This document shows positions 10,501 through 19,738 of a stretch of DNA of 22,492 nt, piece after piece (the first letter of the stretch is position 1; the number at the start of each line of letters is the position of its first letter). The notes under the pieces were generated by a model that saw only the letters and a list, made by a program, of their open reading frames with translations, was not told where the DNA came from and did no database searches. The DNA is from Stephanodiscus triporus. Lineage: Eukaryota; Bacillariophyta; Thalassiosirophyceae; Thalassiosirales; Thalassiosiraceae. The stretch is from assembly GCA_036939755.1 (NCBI GenBank), contig JALLAZ010000558.1:1-22492 (forward strand), written 5' to 3'. The translations under genes were made by a program, and so were the position numbers.

Positions 10501-10837
10501 ACCACCTCCCCCCCCCCCTAGAAACATTATTAACTTACTCATTCGAAAGCCTAACGAGGTCCCCCTTGCGAAGGACAGGTGGATCAAAATCGGCGGTGGT
10601 GGTGGCGGTGGCGGCTCCGGTATTATTAGAATATCCTCCGACCGTCTCAACTAATGCCTCATCACCAGTCGCAACCTTGACGGGCGTATTCGTTTCGACC
10701 CCTTTCGCGTCGAGGGGCACTTCGGCAGAGACGCCCTCTTTGTTTTCGGCCGGGATAAATTTATGCTTCTTTGGTGTGCGAGGTGAGGATGCCCCCTCCT
10801 CGTGGTCGTTCGAACCCTCGCCCGACTGACAATTCAT
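1570..10837 (-). CDS. Giant chromatin protein: ATXR3-like SET methyltransferase with HMG, CW, Tudor and four KN homeodomains
   Basis: Predicted five-exon gene. Exons: 10837-10539, 10433-4785, 4707-4172, 4100-3937, 3855-1570. Together they give 8,934 nt, exactly divisible by three: 2,977 residues, stop TGA. The ATG at 10837 is the first after an in-frame TGA. Domains (approximate residues): Tudor/Agenet-like 90-158 across intron 1; AT-hook GRP 219-221; bromodomain-like 420-541 without an obvious acetyl-lysine Asn; SET 880-1030 with HSC at 981-983 and FDYN ending near 1019; post-SET CLCGQKNCRG near 1032; HMG box 1190-1255; KN homeodomain 1734-1787; CW zinc finger 2094-2147 (C2098, C2103, WRKLP, CDVPEDEW); Tudor-knot-like 2158-2222 spanning introns 3 and 4; KN homeodomains 2286-2336, 2432-2485 and 2633-2687; Y/S/Q-rich tail 2835-2977. 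The SET region, the WGIDCYTRKN segment before it and the conserved stretch after it resemble plant ATXR3/SDG2, an H3K4 trimethyltransferase (family knowledge). Likely nuclear. Substrate is inferred. Two adjacent genes would be the alternative, but all splice phases agree with one. Confidence 0.85.
3856..3936 (-). other. Intron 4 of the SET gene
   Basis: Donor GTGAGT, acceptor CTTTTTTAG; 81 nt, phase 0. Splicing joins GSPRIAPH to HSYTPRPLDG, the conserved end of the Tudor-knot-like domain, and places the three C-terminal homeodomains in frame. Confidence 0.9.
4101..4171 (-). other. Intron 3 of the SET gene
   Basis: Donor GTATGA, acceptor TTTATGCAG; 71 nt, phase 1. Splicing joins LEIG to VWFDVQREGKNG, restoring the start of a Tudor-knot-like domain just after the CW finger. 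Confidence 0.9.
4708..4784 (-). other. Intron 2 of the SET gene, joining the SET part to the CW part
   Basis: Donor GTAAGT overlaps the apparent stop TAA at 4781-4783. The acceptor is AAAG before GTGGAACC. Length 77 nt, phase 2. The product reads LPNYSKWNRNTTTEYHAMAR across the junction without a stop. This intron decides whether there is one gene or two. The acceptor has a weak pyrimidine tract, so it is the least certain of the four. Confidence 0.7.
10434..10538 (-). other. Intron 1 of the SET gene
   Basis: Donor GTAAGT follows GAATGA; acceptor GATAG precedes GCAAAG. Length 105 nt, phase 2. Splicing joins two halves of one Tudor/Agenet-like domain (KGDLVRLSNE to QRSGRIQGGLARI). The intron contains an 11-nt run of G on the coding strand. 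Confidence 0.8.
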
Positions 10838-11565
10838 TTTTTTTGGCGTGGCGAAGGAGGCTTGTCACAGATACTACTTGTCGACTAATATTTCCGCGAC
10901 CAGAGGGAATTTATGCGAATGATTTGAAAGATGACAACGTTGAGCAAGTGTGATGATTGATGCACACGCTCTCACGGTCATGACATGACATGCCACAAGC
11001 AACTCCTATACAACGAAACGTGTGTGATGCGGTTACCTCTCACCTGTCACGACGAGCCTCTTGGAGGATTAATCGTCTGCCCGCCCCCTTCTTTGATTGT
11101 GGCGGTCGACGTTCCGACTTCGTCACCTTCTTGATGAGCTGCTTTAATTTGCTTTTGACATGGGGGCGACCGTGCTTGGAGGAAAGGTAAAGGAGCAGGA
11201 GGCAGTGGAAGGACGACGAACTGGTTATTTTATGGTGTGCCTCCCGATGTTGTGGCATAGGAGTATCTTAAAGTAAAAACAAATATATTATTTATCTAGA
11301 ATGTCAGTTCTATGTAACCTCTTAAATAATATTTATAAGTTAATCATATTGTGAAATAAAAATATTATTTAGAAGAACTCCTATTTTCACTATTTTCTTA
11401 ATCTCTTTGGTGGCTCTCCTCTCGCGTCATTTTTTCATGATGGAGTTCCCCGGTCCCTGCCCGCCCCTCTCTCGGATTGCAATGTTTCCTCCCTCTCCAC
11501 CAGCAGAAACTACGCCCTATTGTTGGCCGGGAAACTGCTAGATAAGGATCGCAAGTTCCTTCGCA
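10838..11565. promoter_or_regulatory. Divergent intergenic region between SET gene and Mrs2-like gene
   Basis: This 728-bp interval should contain both promoters. It has no convincing coding frame. Its middle (about 11265-11400) is strikingly AT rich compared with both flanks and carries the inverted repeat listed separately. I recognise no transcription-factor site. Confidence 0.55.
11323..11371. repeat. AT-rich perfect inverted repeat
   Basis: TAAATAATATTT at 11323-11334 is exactly complementary to AAATATTATTTA at 11360-11371, with a 25-nt spacer. The arms extend imperfectly outward (CTCT against GAAG). It lies about 200 bp upstream of the Mrs2-like start. It could be a cruciform-forming promoter element or the remnant of a small inverted-repeat transposon; no target-site duplication is clear. 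Confidence 0.6.
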
Positions 11566-13515
11566 ATGATAGATGATTTAAGAAACGTCAGGTTGCGCTT
11601 TCTGTCGGCGAGACGTCTCGAATTCCAACCCGCCACGACTACCACGAAGTCGGCAACGACAGAGCATCTACGATATCCTTTGGGCCACGGCCACTTGGTC
11701 GACGGCATGAACTTCGCCGCGGCACTGAGCGGCGAGCGCCTACATCGGATGGTCGTCTTCGAGCTCCGCGAGGACGGATCGACTGCGTACTTGAACATGA
11801 CCCTCAGGTCGCTGTACAACAGCGTTGTGCGCGCGATTACGGACAATTGTCGCGACGCGAATAGGATGCGGATGCAGCAGGGGAGGGGGGGGGGTGGGAG
11901 GGATCAGCAATCGGAAGCGTGTGGCGAGGGGACCAACGGCACGGATGCAGTTGGAATTGGTCAACAGCGGGATGAGGAGGAAATCGCCAGCATCGGAGTC
12001 GTCGATCATGGCGGCGATGGCGAGAGTGACAATCAAGAGAAATCGGGGAGCATTGTAGGTGGTAGTGGTCCCACCGCAAGCGGCGTTGGACCAAGCTCGA
12101 GCAGAACTCCTATCACCCCGTCGAGTTTTGTGCCTCCGCACTATTTGCCGTCGTTGACGTCGCCAAACGACGTCAGAATCGATTCGCACCGAACCGTCAA
12201 GTCTATTCAGAGCGCATCGGACGACGATGGACGCATCGATCGTCAGCCACTTCAGCAGCAGCACGAGGGAAAGCCCCAAAATTCGTCACAACGACCGGCG
12301 CGACCATTACGTTCTGTCACCTCCCCCATCGCCCGTAGCAGAAGCATCGGCGGCGGCGGCGTCAACAGGACAACCTATCGGGATCGCCTGGGGGGGTACC
12401 TCCACCCCCGCGACATGCGACGCCTCGTCACGCCCTTCTCGTCGAGCAACGAGCCGCAGCTGATCGTTCGGCGTCACGCCATGCTGCTGAACTTCGACCC
12501 GCTGCGCGCCATCGTGTTGAAGGATCGCCTGCTCGTGCTGGTCCCAGACGGCGCAGATTCGATACTGATCGCGTTGGAGAGCAGAGTCAGGGGCGGGATC
12601 GCCGAAATGACCAACCAAGTTTTTGGAGGAATAAGCGAGCATGACATGCCTCCAGTGATGAAGGAGAACAAGAGTAATGAGAGATTGCCAGATTCGCTTA
12701 CCGAGGGTGAGGATTATTCGGACCATTATTGCGAAGACACAGAGAACGACGAATGGCACGACATCCAAAAGTTGGATTGGCAGAAATTGCCCTTCGAGTT
12801 ACAATCGGTCGACGCCATCCTGCAGACGGTAACCTCCATGTTGATGGACGACGTGAAAAAGGTGTACCGCAGGGCCGAAAGTGCCATGGGAGAATTGCGC
12901 GGAGACTTTCCCAATAAGAAAAGAAGCGGAGCCTTGACCGAGTATGCCCAGGAGAGATTGCGACTGCACAAGGACGAGGTGAATTTGATGGAACGACGGG
13001 TTAAGGGATTCGTCCGAGCAATCAATCAGGTTCTCGACGAGGATGAGGACATGACATTGATGAATTTAACCAGATTGTTAACGCACCCAGAACGGTTCAT
13101 GCATCCGGTACCGCAGGAGGTATTGGAGGAAGAGAGCGACGAGGTAGAGTTGCTTTTGGAGACGTACTTGCAACAAGCGTTGAGCATTGTGAATGTATTG
13201 GATTTGTTGAAGGGGCATATTATGACGACCCATGAGCAGATAAGCATGACTTTGGATTCATTGCGGAATCGTCTACTGTTTATTAATACGTTGTTGAGCG
13301 TGGCATCGCTCTGCGTCACGATGGGGTCATTCATTGGGTCGCTATTCGGGATGAACATAACGAACCCCCTTCAGGATACGCCGGATTCCGAAAATTTCTT
13401 ACAAGTCACTTGGGTTACTTCTGCGGCAGTGGTGTTCCTGTTTGGAATCTTGACCTGCATCTTTTACAGGGTAACGAATACCCCAACTTTCAAAGCACAT
13501 CCCGATGTGGGATAA
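11566..13515 (+). CDS. Mrs2/CorA-type magnesium channel
   Basis: A 649-residue membrane protein of the CorA/Mrs2/Alr1 superfamily, which forms pentameric Mg2+ channels. The diagnostic GMN triad is at 595-597, at the end of transmembrane helix 1 (about 572-594), with helix 2 at about 613-635 and a short polar tail. The soluble part has an N-terminal strand region (VFELREDGSTAYLNMT, from 64), then about 180 residues of Gly/Ser/Pro/Asp/Arg-rich low complexity. The Mrs2-type RDMR (282-285), IVRRHAMLLNFDPLRAIVL and a long helical region (about 420-565) follow. Typical family members are 350-550 residues, so the excess is the insert. The ATG at 11566 is the first after an in-frame TAG at 11539. The helical region is Asp/Glu rich. 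Location (mitochondrial, plastid or vacuolar) is not decidable; the basic N-terminus is suggestive only. Stop TAA. Confidence 0.9.
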   Translation: MIDDLRNVRLRFLSARRLEFQPATTTTKSATTEHLRYPLGHGHLVDGMNFAAALSGERLHRMVVFELREDGSTAYLNMTLRSLYNSVVRAITDNCRDANRMRMQQGRGGGGRDQQSEACGEGTNGTDAVGIGQQRDEEEIASIGVVDHGGDGESDNQEKSGSIVGGSGPTASGVGPSSSRTPITPSSFVPPHYLPSLTSPNDVRIDSHRTVKSIQSASDDDGRIDRQPLQQQHEGKPQNSSQRPARPLRSVTSPIARSRSIGGGGVNRTTYRDRLGGYLHPRDMRRLVTPFSSSNEPQLIVRRHAMLLNFDPLRAIVLKDRLLVLVPDGADSILIALESRVRGGIAEMTNQVFGGISEHDMPPVMKENKSNERLPDSLTEGEDYSDHYCEDTENDEWHDIQKLDWQKLPFELQSVDAILQTVTSMLMDDVKKVYRRAESAMGELRGDFPNKKRSGALTEYAQERLRLHKDEVNLMERRVKGFVRAINQVLDEDEDMTLMNLTRLLTHPERFMHPVPQEVLEEESDEVELLLETYLQQALSIVNVLDLLKGHIMTTHEQISMTLDSLRNRLLFINTLLSVASLCVTMGSFIGSLFGMNITNPLQDTPDSENFLQVTWVTSAAVVFLFGILTCIFYRVTNTPTFKAHPDVG

Positions 13516-13895
13516 AAGACAAGAATCCCCTAAGTAATATGCATTCGACTTTACGACACTAGCTCTCTCACGTCCGAGCTCTGATTGTTCATTTCCTTTT
13601 GGTTCAATAGTCCAGTTTTACGCCGAGAAGCTTTACAAGCCACGATGTGTGTGGTACCACATTCGATGCTGATGGCGCATGTTTTGACTTGTCGTTATTA
13701 GAACCGTTTCTGATCATAATGTCAATTAGGTACCCCCACCCAAGCGGCCTTCCGCTTTCCCCCCAAGCCATCCGTCCCGTTGATGACACCCTTCGACCGC
13801 ACTGCCCCCGTCGAAGCGCACGAGTAAGACACATTGAATCCGGATCGGTGGTACGACCTAAAAAAGACCCCACAAGAGCGCCATAGGTATCCATC
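13516..13895. other. Intergenic region between Mrs2-like gene and retroelement
   Basis: 380 bp with the 3' UTR of the channel gene and the left flank of the retroelement. No coding frame, RNA gene or repeat is convincing. As expected for tyrosine-recombinase elements, no target-site duplication is apparent at the element edge. Confidence 0.5.
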
Positions 13896-14162
13896 GTTGC
13901 CTGGGGACTGTGGCGAGGAGCGGGAAAGTGTGAGTTCCCCTCACATTTCCTTTCTTCTGTTCCTTGGCGCGGGCGAAGAAATTCTCGAGCCTACGTGTGG
14001 TCTGGCCTTCTTCTAGAATTCTTTTCGGCCTTGGTTCTGACGAGCCAAGAAATGCAGAGGAAATGTGGGCTGGCAGCAACCCTCATTGTTTTGAGTTTTG
14101 CCTCCGCCAAACCCGAATCACTTTCCTTTTCGATAGCATCGAATTAGATCATAGAAAATTAA
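13896..14162 (+). repeat. Split direct repeat A1 (left end of element)
   Basis: About 267 bp from GTTGCCTGGGGAC to CATAGAAAATTAA. It matches 20588-20843 in the same orientation, by eye at roughly four fifths identity, with shared blocks such as GCGAGGAGCGGGAAAGTGTG, GGCGCGGGCGAAGAAATTCT and GTGGGCTGGCAGCAA. The gag-like frame begins 14 bp after it. Confidence 0.9.
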
Positions 14163-14176
14163 CGCTATAGCAGAGG

Positions 14177-16363
14177 ATGACTCTCCACAATAGCTGGCTA
14201 TTGCACCTGCGCGAAATCAACGCCTCTGACGAGGCAAATAAGAACTTCGACGCCTTCGTCAACGCGACCGCCGTCGAAAAATCAAAAAATGACAAAGTCA
14301 TTGCTCTCACCAAGGACCCCGACAGCATCGTCATCGTCACCGACAACAACTGTCGAGTCAAATTCATTCACAACTGCAAAAAATTCGGCGGCACGCGCAC
14401 CAAAGCGTCAGTGACCGTGGGAGGACTTGTCGCCCAAGGCGGCTGAGCCTTCCCAGTCGTCACCGACATCAACGCCGCCACAGCCAGCCAAACCGTCACC
14501 ATCCCCTCGATCAGAAAAATCATGCTTTGCACGACAGCCAACGAACTCGAACGCCTCTCTGTCAGCACAGCAGGCCAACAAAGCGAAAGCGGGGAATCCG
14601 AAGAAGCAGCCGCGACGAGCGCAACAACGCCAACGACGACTAGGCGTTCATCCTTGCGCATTTGCGAGCGGAGCGCAGGAACAGCCGAAGCCGTGGAGGA
14701 GATCACGACAGATGAAGCAACAGTCTCTATTATCGAATCACACAAAAGGGACCTAAGCTACACAGAATCTGCGATAAAAATTCCTACCCCATTCCTCGCA
14801 ATCATGGCATTCGCATGCAATTCTACAAACCCCCTCGATGTCATCATCGTGACAAAAAATTCCGCAGCCGAATTCATTGACGCGCACATGGAAAACGACG
14901 CTTTTGGCGACATCCGTCCAAGCGCCGAAAACCTAATCAAGTGGCTCTTCGCGGTTCACATGGGATTCATCGGTGAAACAAGGCTCGCGATGGAACCCGA
15001 CAACGAAGAGCTCTCCAGGTATTCGGACGAATGTCATCGTCTCTGCATCCCTTCCCCACACAACTCGGCATCCAACCAAGCCATGAGCATCCACGACACA
15101 TTGGACAGCGTTCTTCTTCAGCTACTTCAAGCCACCAACCGGACCAACAAAATCTGCGAAGAAACGAACAAGGTCCGCATGAAGGAGTACGAGTGAAAGA
15201 AGGAGACGGACGAAGTCAAAAAGGACAGGACGAAGGATCTGGACCCCTCCATGCGACGAATGATTGAAAATGCCTCCGCAACCGAAAGAAACACCTCTGG
15301 AGAACTCTGCCTGGACTTCATCGCCCTGTTCAACAGCAAAACTCAAGGAGGTTTTGACATCAAACTCCACCAGTTGTTCGAGAACGACAATATGAAGGAG
15401 GTCGTATTCCCCGAAGGAGTAGCAACAAATCTATGGGCCGGACTCTTCAAGAGGACTCATAAATCTGCTCCCGGAGCCTTTTCCCCATTCTCCTTCAGTG
15501 AAATGAAACCGCTCTCATCGAGCGATAACAAGGACAGGTCCCTCCTCATCGATACCTTCGCGGGACAAAAAGGAGGACTCATGAGGAATCTCGACGACAT
15601 CAAAGCATCCGCAAAAATGATGGTGTCGGTCCCTCGAGATTACCACTCCTTAGCCTTCCAGCTCGAAGCTTACACTTACGCGAGCAAGTACTTTTTCGGA
15701 GAAGCCAGCAGGTTGACGGGGCAACTCATCTTCTTCATCGACAAGGTCAGGAAGTACAGCATCGACTACAAGAACCGCATTGCAGTCGATGAAGACTTCC
15801 CCGCGAAGGTACTTCTCGCGATCGACGAACAAGTGAACATGTTCCTTGACGAGTGCCGCAGCTGCGAGGACCGTGAAGATGTTCACGAGCGATTCATAAA
15901 CTTCGAGGACCTCCATATGAACATCCTCTTGTCTCGCTTCAACATGACGCTCCCATCTTATTTCCACAAGAAAGAGGCGGTCTCCAAACCCATGTCAGGC
16001 AAAGAGAACGACCCCAACAAAAAAGGAGAAGGGAAGGGAAAACGCAAGGGAGAAAAAATTGTCGATGAGAAGGAGAACAAACGAGGAGCCAACCGCCTAG
16101 TCAACTCAGACCAAGTTCCAGAGTTCAAAATGAAAGAAAACGAAACGTGGGAGAAGACCTTCCAAGGCAAATGCGTGGATAAACATGTCAAGTTTTTGGG
16201 AACGTTCATGTGCCCCCGATTCCACATGAGGGGTTTCTGCAACAAAGAAGGCTGCAAATTTGCAAAATCCCACCTCCCCACGAGCGAGATCCCGGAGGAG
16301 AAACGAGAGGAGTACAAGCAGTACATGTCGTGCTGCAGGGCCTCTCCATCCCTCAACGAATAG
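14177..16363 (+). pseudogene. gag-like ORF of the DIRS-group element, two in-frame TGA stops
   Basis: One reading frame from ATG 14177 to TAG at 16361-16363 (728 codons), interrupted by TGA at 14444-14446 and 15194-15196. No frameshift is needed to connect the three open pieces. The N-terminal quarter is Ala/Thr/Ser rich. The middle is predicted helical and acidic/basic. A Lys-rich stretch (about 16005-16085) precedes a C-terminal zinc knuckle, CPRFHMRGFCNKEGCKFAKSH, with C-x8-C-x4-C-x5-H spacing. The likely role is a nucleocapsid-like, nucleic-acid-binding protein. Identification rests on position before RT and on the zinc knuckle; the body has no recognisable domain. Confidence 0.75.
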
Positions 16364-16735
16364 GGAATCGGGTCAGGGCTTAGCGGCGCCCGACCACGTC
16401 CATCAAAAAAGCCACCCTACTTCCTTCCCCCAACCCTCCCAGCTACATCATTCATTTCGAGGGCAACTGAGCACGAACAGCCAAGCATCAAGCCAACAAT
16501 CGCAAGAACAATGCCCCACAGGACTCGAGATTGATCGTAGCTTGGAAGGACGGCTTGGTTTCATCAAAAATTGGCGGTGAGGAGAAAGCAGGCAAGAAAA
16601 CGTACGAAGAAAAGGTCAGAGAAAAAAAGCATAAATGTGGGCATGAACCATGGGATGGCCCTGTTAGGTGAGTTACACGAAAATGAATACAATTCATGCT
16701 CGTGTGTTTAAGAGAGAGCATCCGAGCTTCCGCAA
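16364..16735 (+). other. gag-RT spacer with hairpin
   Basis: This 372-bp gap lies between the gag stop and the RT ATG. Stops occur in the RT frame, including TAA at 16709-16711, so RT is not a simple readthrough product. A hairpin lies at 16675-16705: arms ACACGAAAATGAAT and ATTCATGCTCGTGT with two internal mismatches and a 3-nt loop. A GGTGAGT donor-like sequence lies at about 16667-16673. Either could matter for RT expression; this is inference. Confidence 0.5.
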
Positions 16736-19700
16736 ATGAGAGACATCCTCGATACAGCCTCAAAGGAACGAAGCCCCCCATCCGTCCCACTTCCATCTTC
16801 TTGGAGCGCGGGAAATTTTGACCAAGATGTTCGATCAAGCCGTCATTGCGACACAAGTACCTTCACAGCCAGCCCTGGCAAGGCATCAATTGGCACGTCG
16901 GGAAGCCATATTCGCGACACATGTACCAATGAGGTCAGCCCTGGCAAGGCATCAAACGACCCATCGGGAGGCAGTCATGACGACGCATATTCCACCCTGC
17001 AACGCCCGGCAAAACGCCTCAAAGCATCTGCAGCAGACCATCCACGCATCTGGCCAAAGGAAATGATGACCATCATCAAATCAATTGTGGAATCACACAG
17101 CCCACGCCCGGATAAGCCTTTATTCGAATTTGCCATGACATCCGAAGCTGCCAAGAAAAATTTCCTCATTCTAAAAAGCTTTGATTTCAATGTGAAGAGA
17201 GCATTAGAAGCCCAAGCCAGCTCCCCGATGGGTTACAGCTTGGAGTTCCGACAAGGAGACATCCTCCAACCTCTACTCCAGAACCACCCTCTTTGGCTGC
17301 GGTTGTCAAATCTGCTCAAGTTCGGTTCCCAATGGCCGACGTCCCCAATCTCCGAAAAGGATAGAATGGCCGACTTACTAGAGGCACTAAGCTTCGGAAA
17401 TCACAAAGGCGCGTCATCACAACCGGAACTGCTGAGAAAGCTTGTCACAAGCGACCTCGTCCATGGATATGCCCTACCCCTTCCGCTCAACAAGATCACA
17501 CGCATCCCAGGCATTTGCATGGCTCCCCTGAACATCCAAGCACAATGGACGATCAACGAGCGAGGCAAGATAGTGGAAAAAGTTAGGCTAACGCACAAAC
17601 AGAGCTTCAAGTGGACGGCTTCGGGAACAAGTGTGAACTCTCGCACCAACACGGATCTGCTCCAACAATGCAAATTTGGAAAATGCCTGATGAGACTAGT
17701 AAACTGGTCAGTAGCAGCACGATGCAAGTACCCAAATTGGAGAATCATGGCTAAGAAGGACGACATCAAGTCGGCCTATCGTAGGATGCACCTGAGCTGG
17801 GAAACGGCTATCAAAACTGTGACCCAAATCCCAGAACTGCTCCTCGCGCTGATGATGCTCAGGTTTTCCTTCGGAGGCGCCCCGGGTCCTTTCAAATTCT
17901 GCATGGCATTGGAAATGCTATGCGACCTAATCATCGCAATCAAGCACAATCCAAATTGGAACCCCATCGAACTCCACGGCAAGAACCAACATCTCGTGCC
18001 TCCTCCAGAACTTCTCGACGAATCAATCCCCTACGCTGAGGGCCGAGAATTAATCGTTGACATCAAAGTCGACCCGAGAGGAACAACGGACGTCTACATC
18101 GACGATCTCATATCATTAACAATTGACAAAGAGGAAACGGACAACATGCTTCGGTGCGACAGAGCTCCTTTACTAGGAATTGACACCATGGCTCGTCCTC
18201 TGGACCCAAATGAACCAATACCACGCAAGATGATGGAAGCAATGAAAAAACTCGAAGCAGAAGCACTTCTCCAAGAAGTCAAGATGATCCTCGGATTGCA
18301 AATCGAATTTCGTTGCCTACTTGTCAAGCTCCCCAACAATAAGTTCATCGCTTGGACGGCGGCCATCGTGAAAATGCTCAAAGAAGGAACGTCAACGGCT
18401 AAAAATCTCGAAACCAACATTGGTCGCCTTGTTCACCTTGGCATGGCAATCCCGTTTATTCATCATTTCTTGAGCAGACTCTGCGACCTCCACTTGATGG
18501 CCACGAAAAGACGGAGTGTCAAAATAAATGGCGAGTATCGCAAGGATCTCGAGATGATGCTGAGTTTCCTAAAAATAGCCAACAACGGGATCAGTATGAA
18601 CTCCATCGCATTCCGAAAGCCCACACATGTCTACCGCTCAGACTCGTGCCCACATGGACTCGGAGGATCCAGCCATGAAGGATGGGCATGGCGATGGTAC
18701 CTCCCCAAGAACTTGCTCTTCCGAGCCTCGAACAACTTGCTTGAACATCTCGCAGCCGTCATTTCACCTTGTGTGGACATAATCGCAGGAAGACTCAATC
18801 ATGAGGATTGCGTGCTATCCATGACCGACAGCACAACCGCTGAAGGATGGCTGAGAAAATCCAACTTTACCGAGCTAGGCGAAGACCCAATCCAAGCCTC
18901 AGTAAGAATCGAAGCCGCACGAATGCAGGCATCTCTCTTCATGTCGTTGGGACTCAAATCCTACAGCCAATGGTTTGAAGGAAAAAGGAACGAAGTTTCG
19001 GATGCTCTCTCTCATGACGACGACAGGAGCGATGACGATCTAACCCTCATCATCAAATCGTTTTGCCCAACTCAGGTTCCCTCTCACTTCGAGATTCGAC
19101 AGCTGCCCAACGAAATCACCTCGTGGCTGACTGCGTTGCTGCTCAAAATGCCCGTGAAGGAGCAGTTGAAAGAGGTACACACGAGAAGCAAGCTTGGTTG
19201 TGGCGCCGATGGGTGGAATACCTCCAATCAATCGGAATCAAAGATGACGTCTACCTCGAGCAATTCTCACGGGAACAACGGCACACTCTCATCGGAACAT
19301 TTGCCGTGGCTGTCAGGGAAGCGAGGTTCTCGAGAAAATCTCATGGACAGTTGGCTGCGAACACAGTCGAAGGTACCATCCAGTATCTATCAGCGTCCTT
19401 TTGAGAACATGGACACCCCAACCCGACCCTCGACGGAGACGGCCAACTTGCATGGATTCTACAACGAGAGTTTAGGTCCTTCAAAAACAAGGACCCCCCC
19501 GAAAAACACCAAGCAGCAATCCCAATGTCTGTCGTGTCCGCCATCAACAAACAAAACTCGTCAGAAATTGAGCAAGCAACCGCCCAACTTGTCACCCTCG
19601 GCATCTTCTTCGCAATGCGATCCTGCGAGTACCTCAAAGTGCATCAATTCGAACAACACAGAACCGACATCATCAAACTTCGCAATATCCGCTTCTTCCG

Positions 19701-19738
19701 TGGTGGCGAACAATTCGACCATGAACACCCAGAATTAG
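16736..19738 (+). CDS. Reverse transcriptase-RNase H of the DIRS-group element
   Basis: An intact 1,000-residue frame; the ATG follows an in-frame TAA at 16709. It copies element RNA into DNA and removes the RNA strand. RT motif A is DDIKSAYR (342-349), motif B is FGGAPGPF near 380, and motif C is YIDD (454-457). RNase H acidic residues are in YRSDSCPHGLGG (about 633), NNLLEHLAA (about 665) and MTDSTTAEGWL (about 698), followed by NEVSDALSHD. The Gly-rich motif B (GGAPGP) and the RNase H order fit DIRS-like enzymes better than Gypsy or Copia. From about residue 770 the frame overlaps the recombinase frame, and the last 200 residues are low-complexity Ser/Thr/Asn sequence, probably an overlap by-product. 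The first 120 residues include a tandem repeat. Confidence 0.88.
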   Translation: MRDILDTASKERSPPSVPLPSSWSAGNFDQDVRSSRHCDTSTFTASPGKASIGTSGSHIRDTCTNEVSPGKASNDPSGGSHDDAYSTLQRPAKRLKASAADHPRIWPKEMMTIIKSIVESHSPRPDKPLFEFAMTSEAAKKNFLILKSFDFNVKRALEAQASSPMGYSLEFRQGDILQPLLQNHPLWLRLSNLLKFGSQWPTSPISEKDRMADLLEALSFGNHKGASSQPELLRKLVTSDLVHGYALPLPLNKITRIPGICMAPLNIQAQWTINERGKIVEKVRLTHKQSFKWTASGTSVNSRTNTDLLQQCKFGKCLMRLVNWSVAARCKYPNWRIMAKKDDIKSAYRRMHLSWETAIKTVTQIPELLLALMMLRFSFGGAPGPFKFCMALEMLCDLIIAIKHNPNWNPIELHGKNQHLVPPPELLDESIPYAEGRELIVDIKVDPRGTTDVYIDDLISLTIDKEETDNMLRCDRAPLLGIDTMARPLDPNEPIPRKMMEAMKKLEAEALLQEVKMILGLQIEFRCLLVKLPNNKFIAWTAAIVKMLKEGTSTAKNLETNIGRLVHLGMAIPFIHHFLSRLCDLHLMATKRRSVKINGEYRKDLEMMLSFLKIANNGISMNSIAFRKPTHVYRSDSCPHGLGGSSHEGWAWRWYLPKNLLFRASNNLLEHLAAVISPCVDIIAGRLNHEDCVLSMTDSTTAEGWLRKSNFTELGEDPIQASVRIEAARMQASLFMSLGLKSYSQWFEGKRNEVSDALSHDDDRSDDDLTLIIKSFCPTQVPSHFEIRQLPNEITSWLTALLLKMPVKEQLKEVHTRSKLGCGADGWNTSNQSESKMTSTSSNSHGNNGTLSSEHLPWLSGKRGSRENLMDSWLRTQSKVPSSIYQRPFENMDTPTRPSTETANLHGFYNESLGPSKTRTPPKNTKQQSQCLSCPPSTNKTRQKLSKQPPNLSPSASSSQCDPASTSKCINSNNTEPTSSNFAISASSVVANNSTMNTQN
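16849..16980 (+). repeat. Imperfect tandem duplication inside the RT N-terminus
   Basis: Two copies of about 66 bp, starting near 16849 and 16914, share CAGCCCTGGCAAGGCATCAA and flanking blocks (CGACACA-GTACC). Both encode the motif SPGKAS. A third, more decayed start may follow at about 16980. The duplication keeps the frame. Confidence 0.65.
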
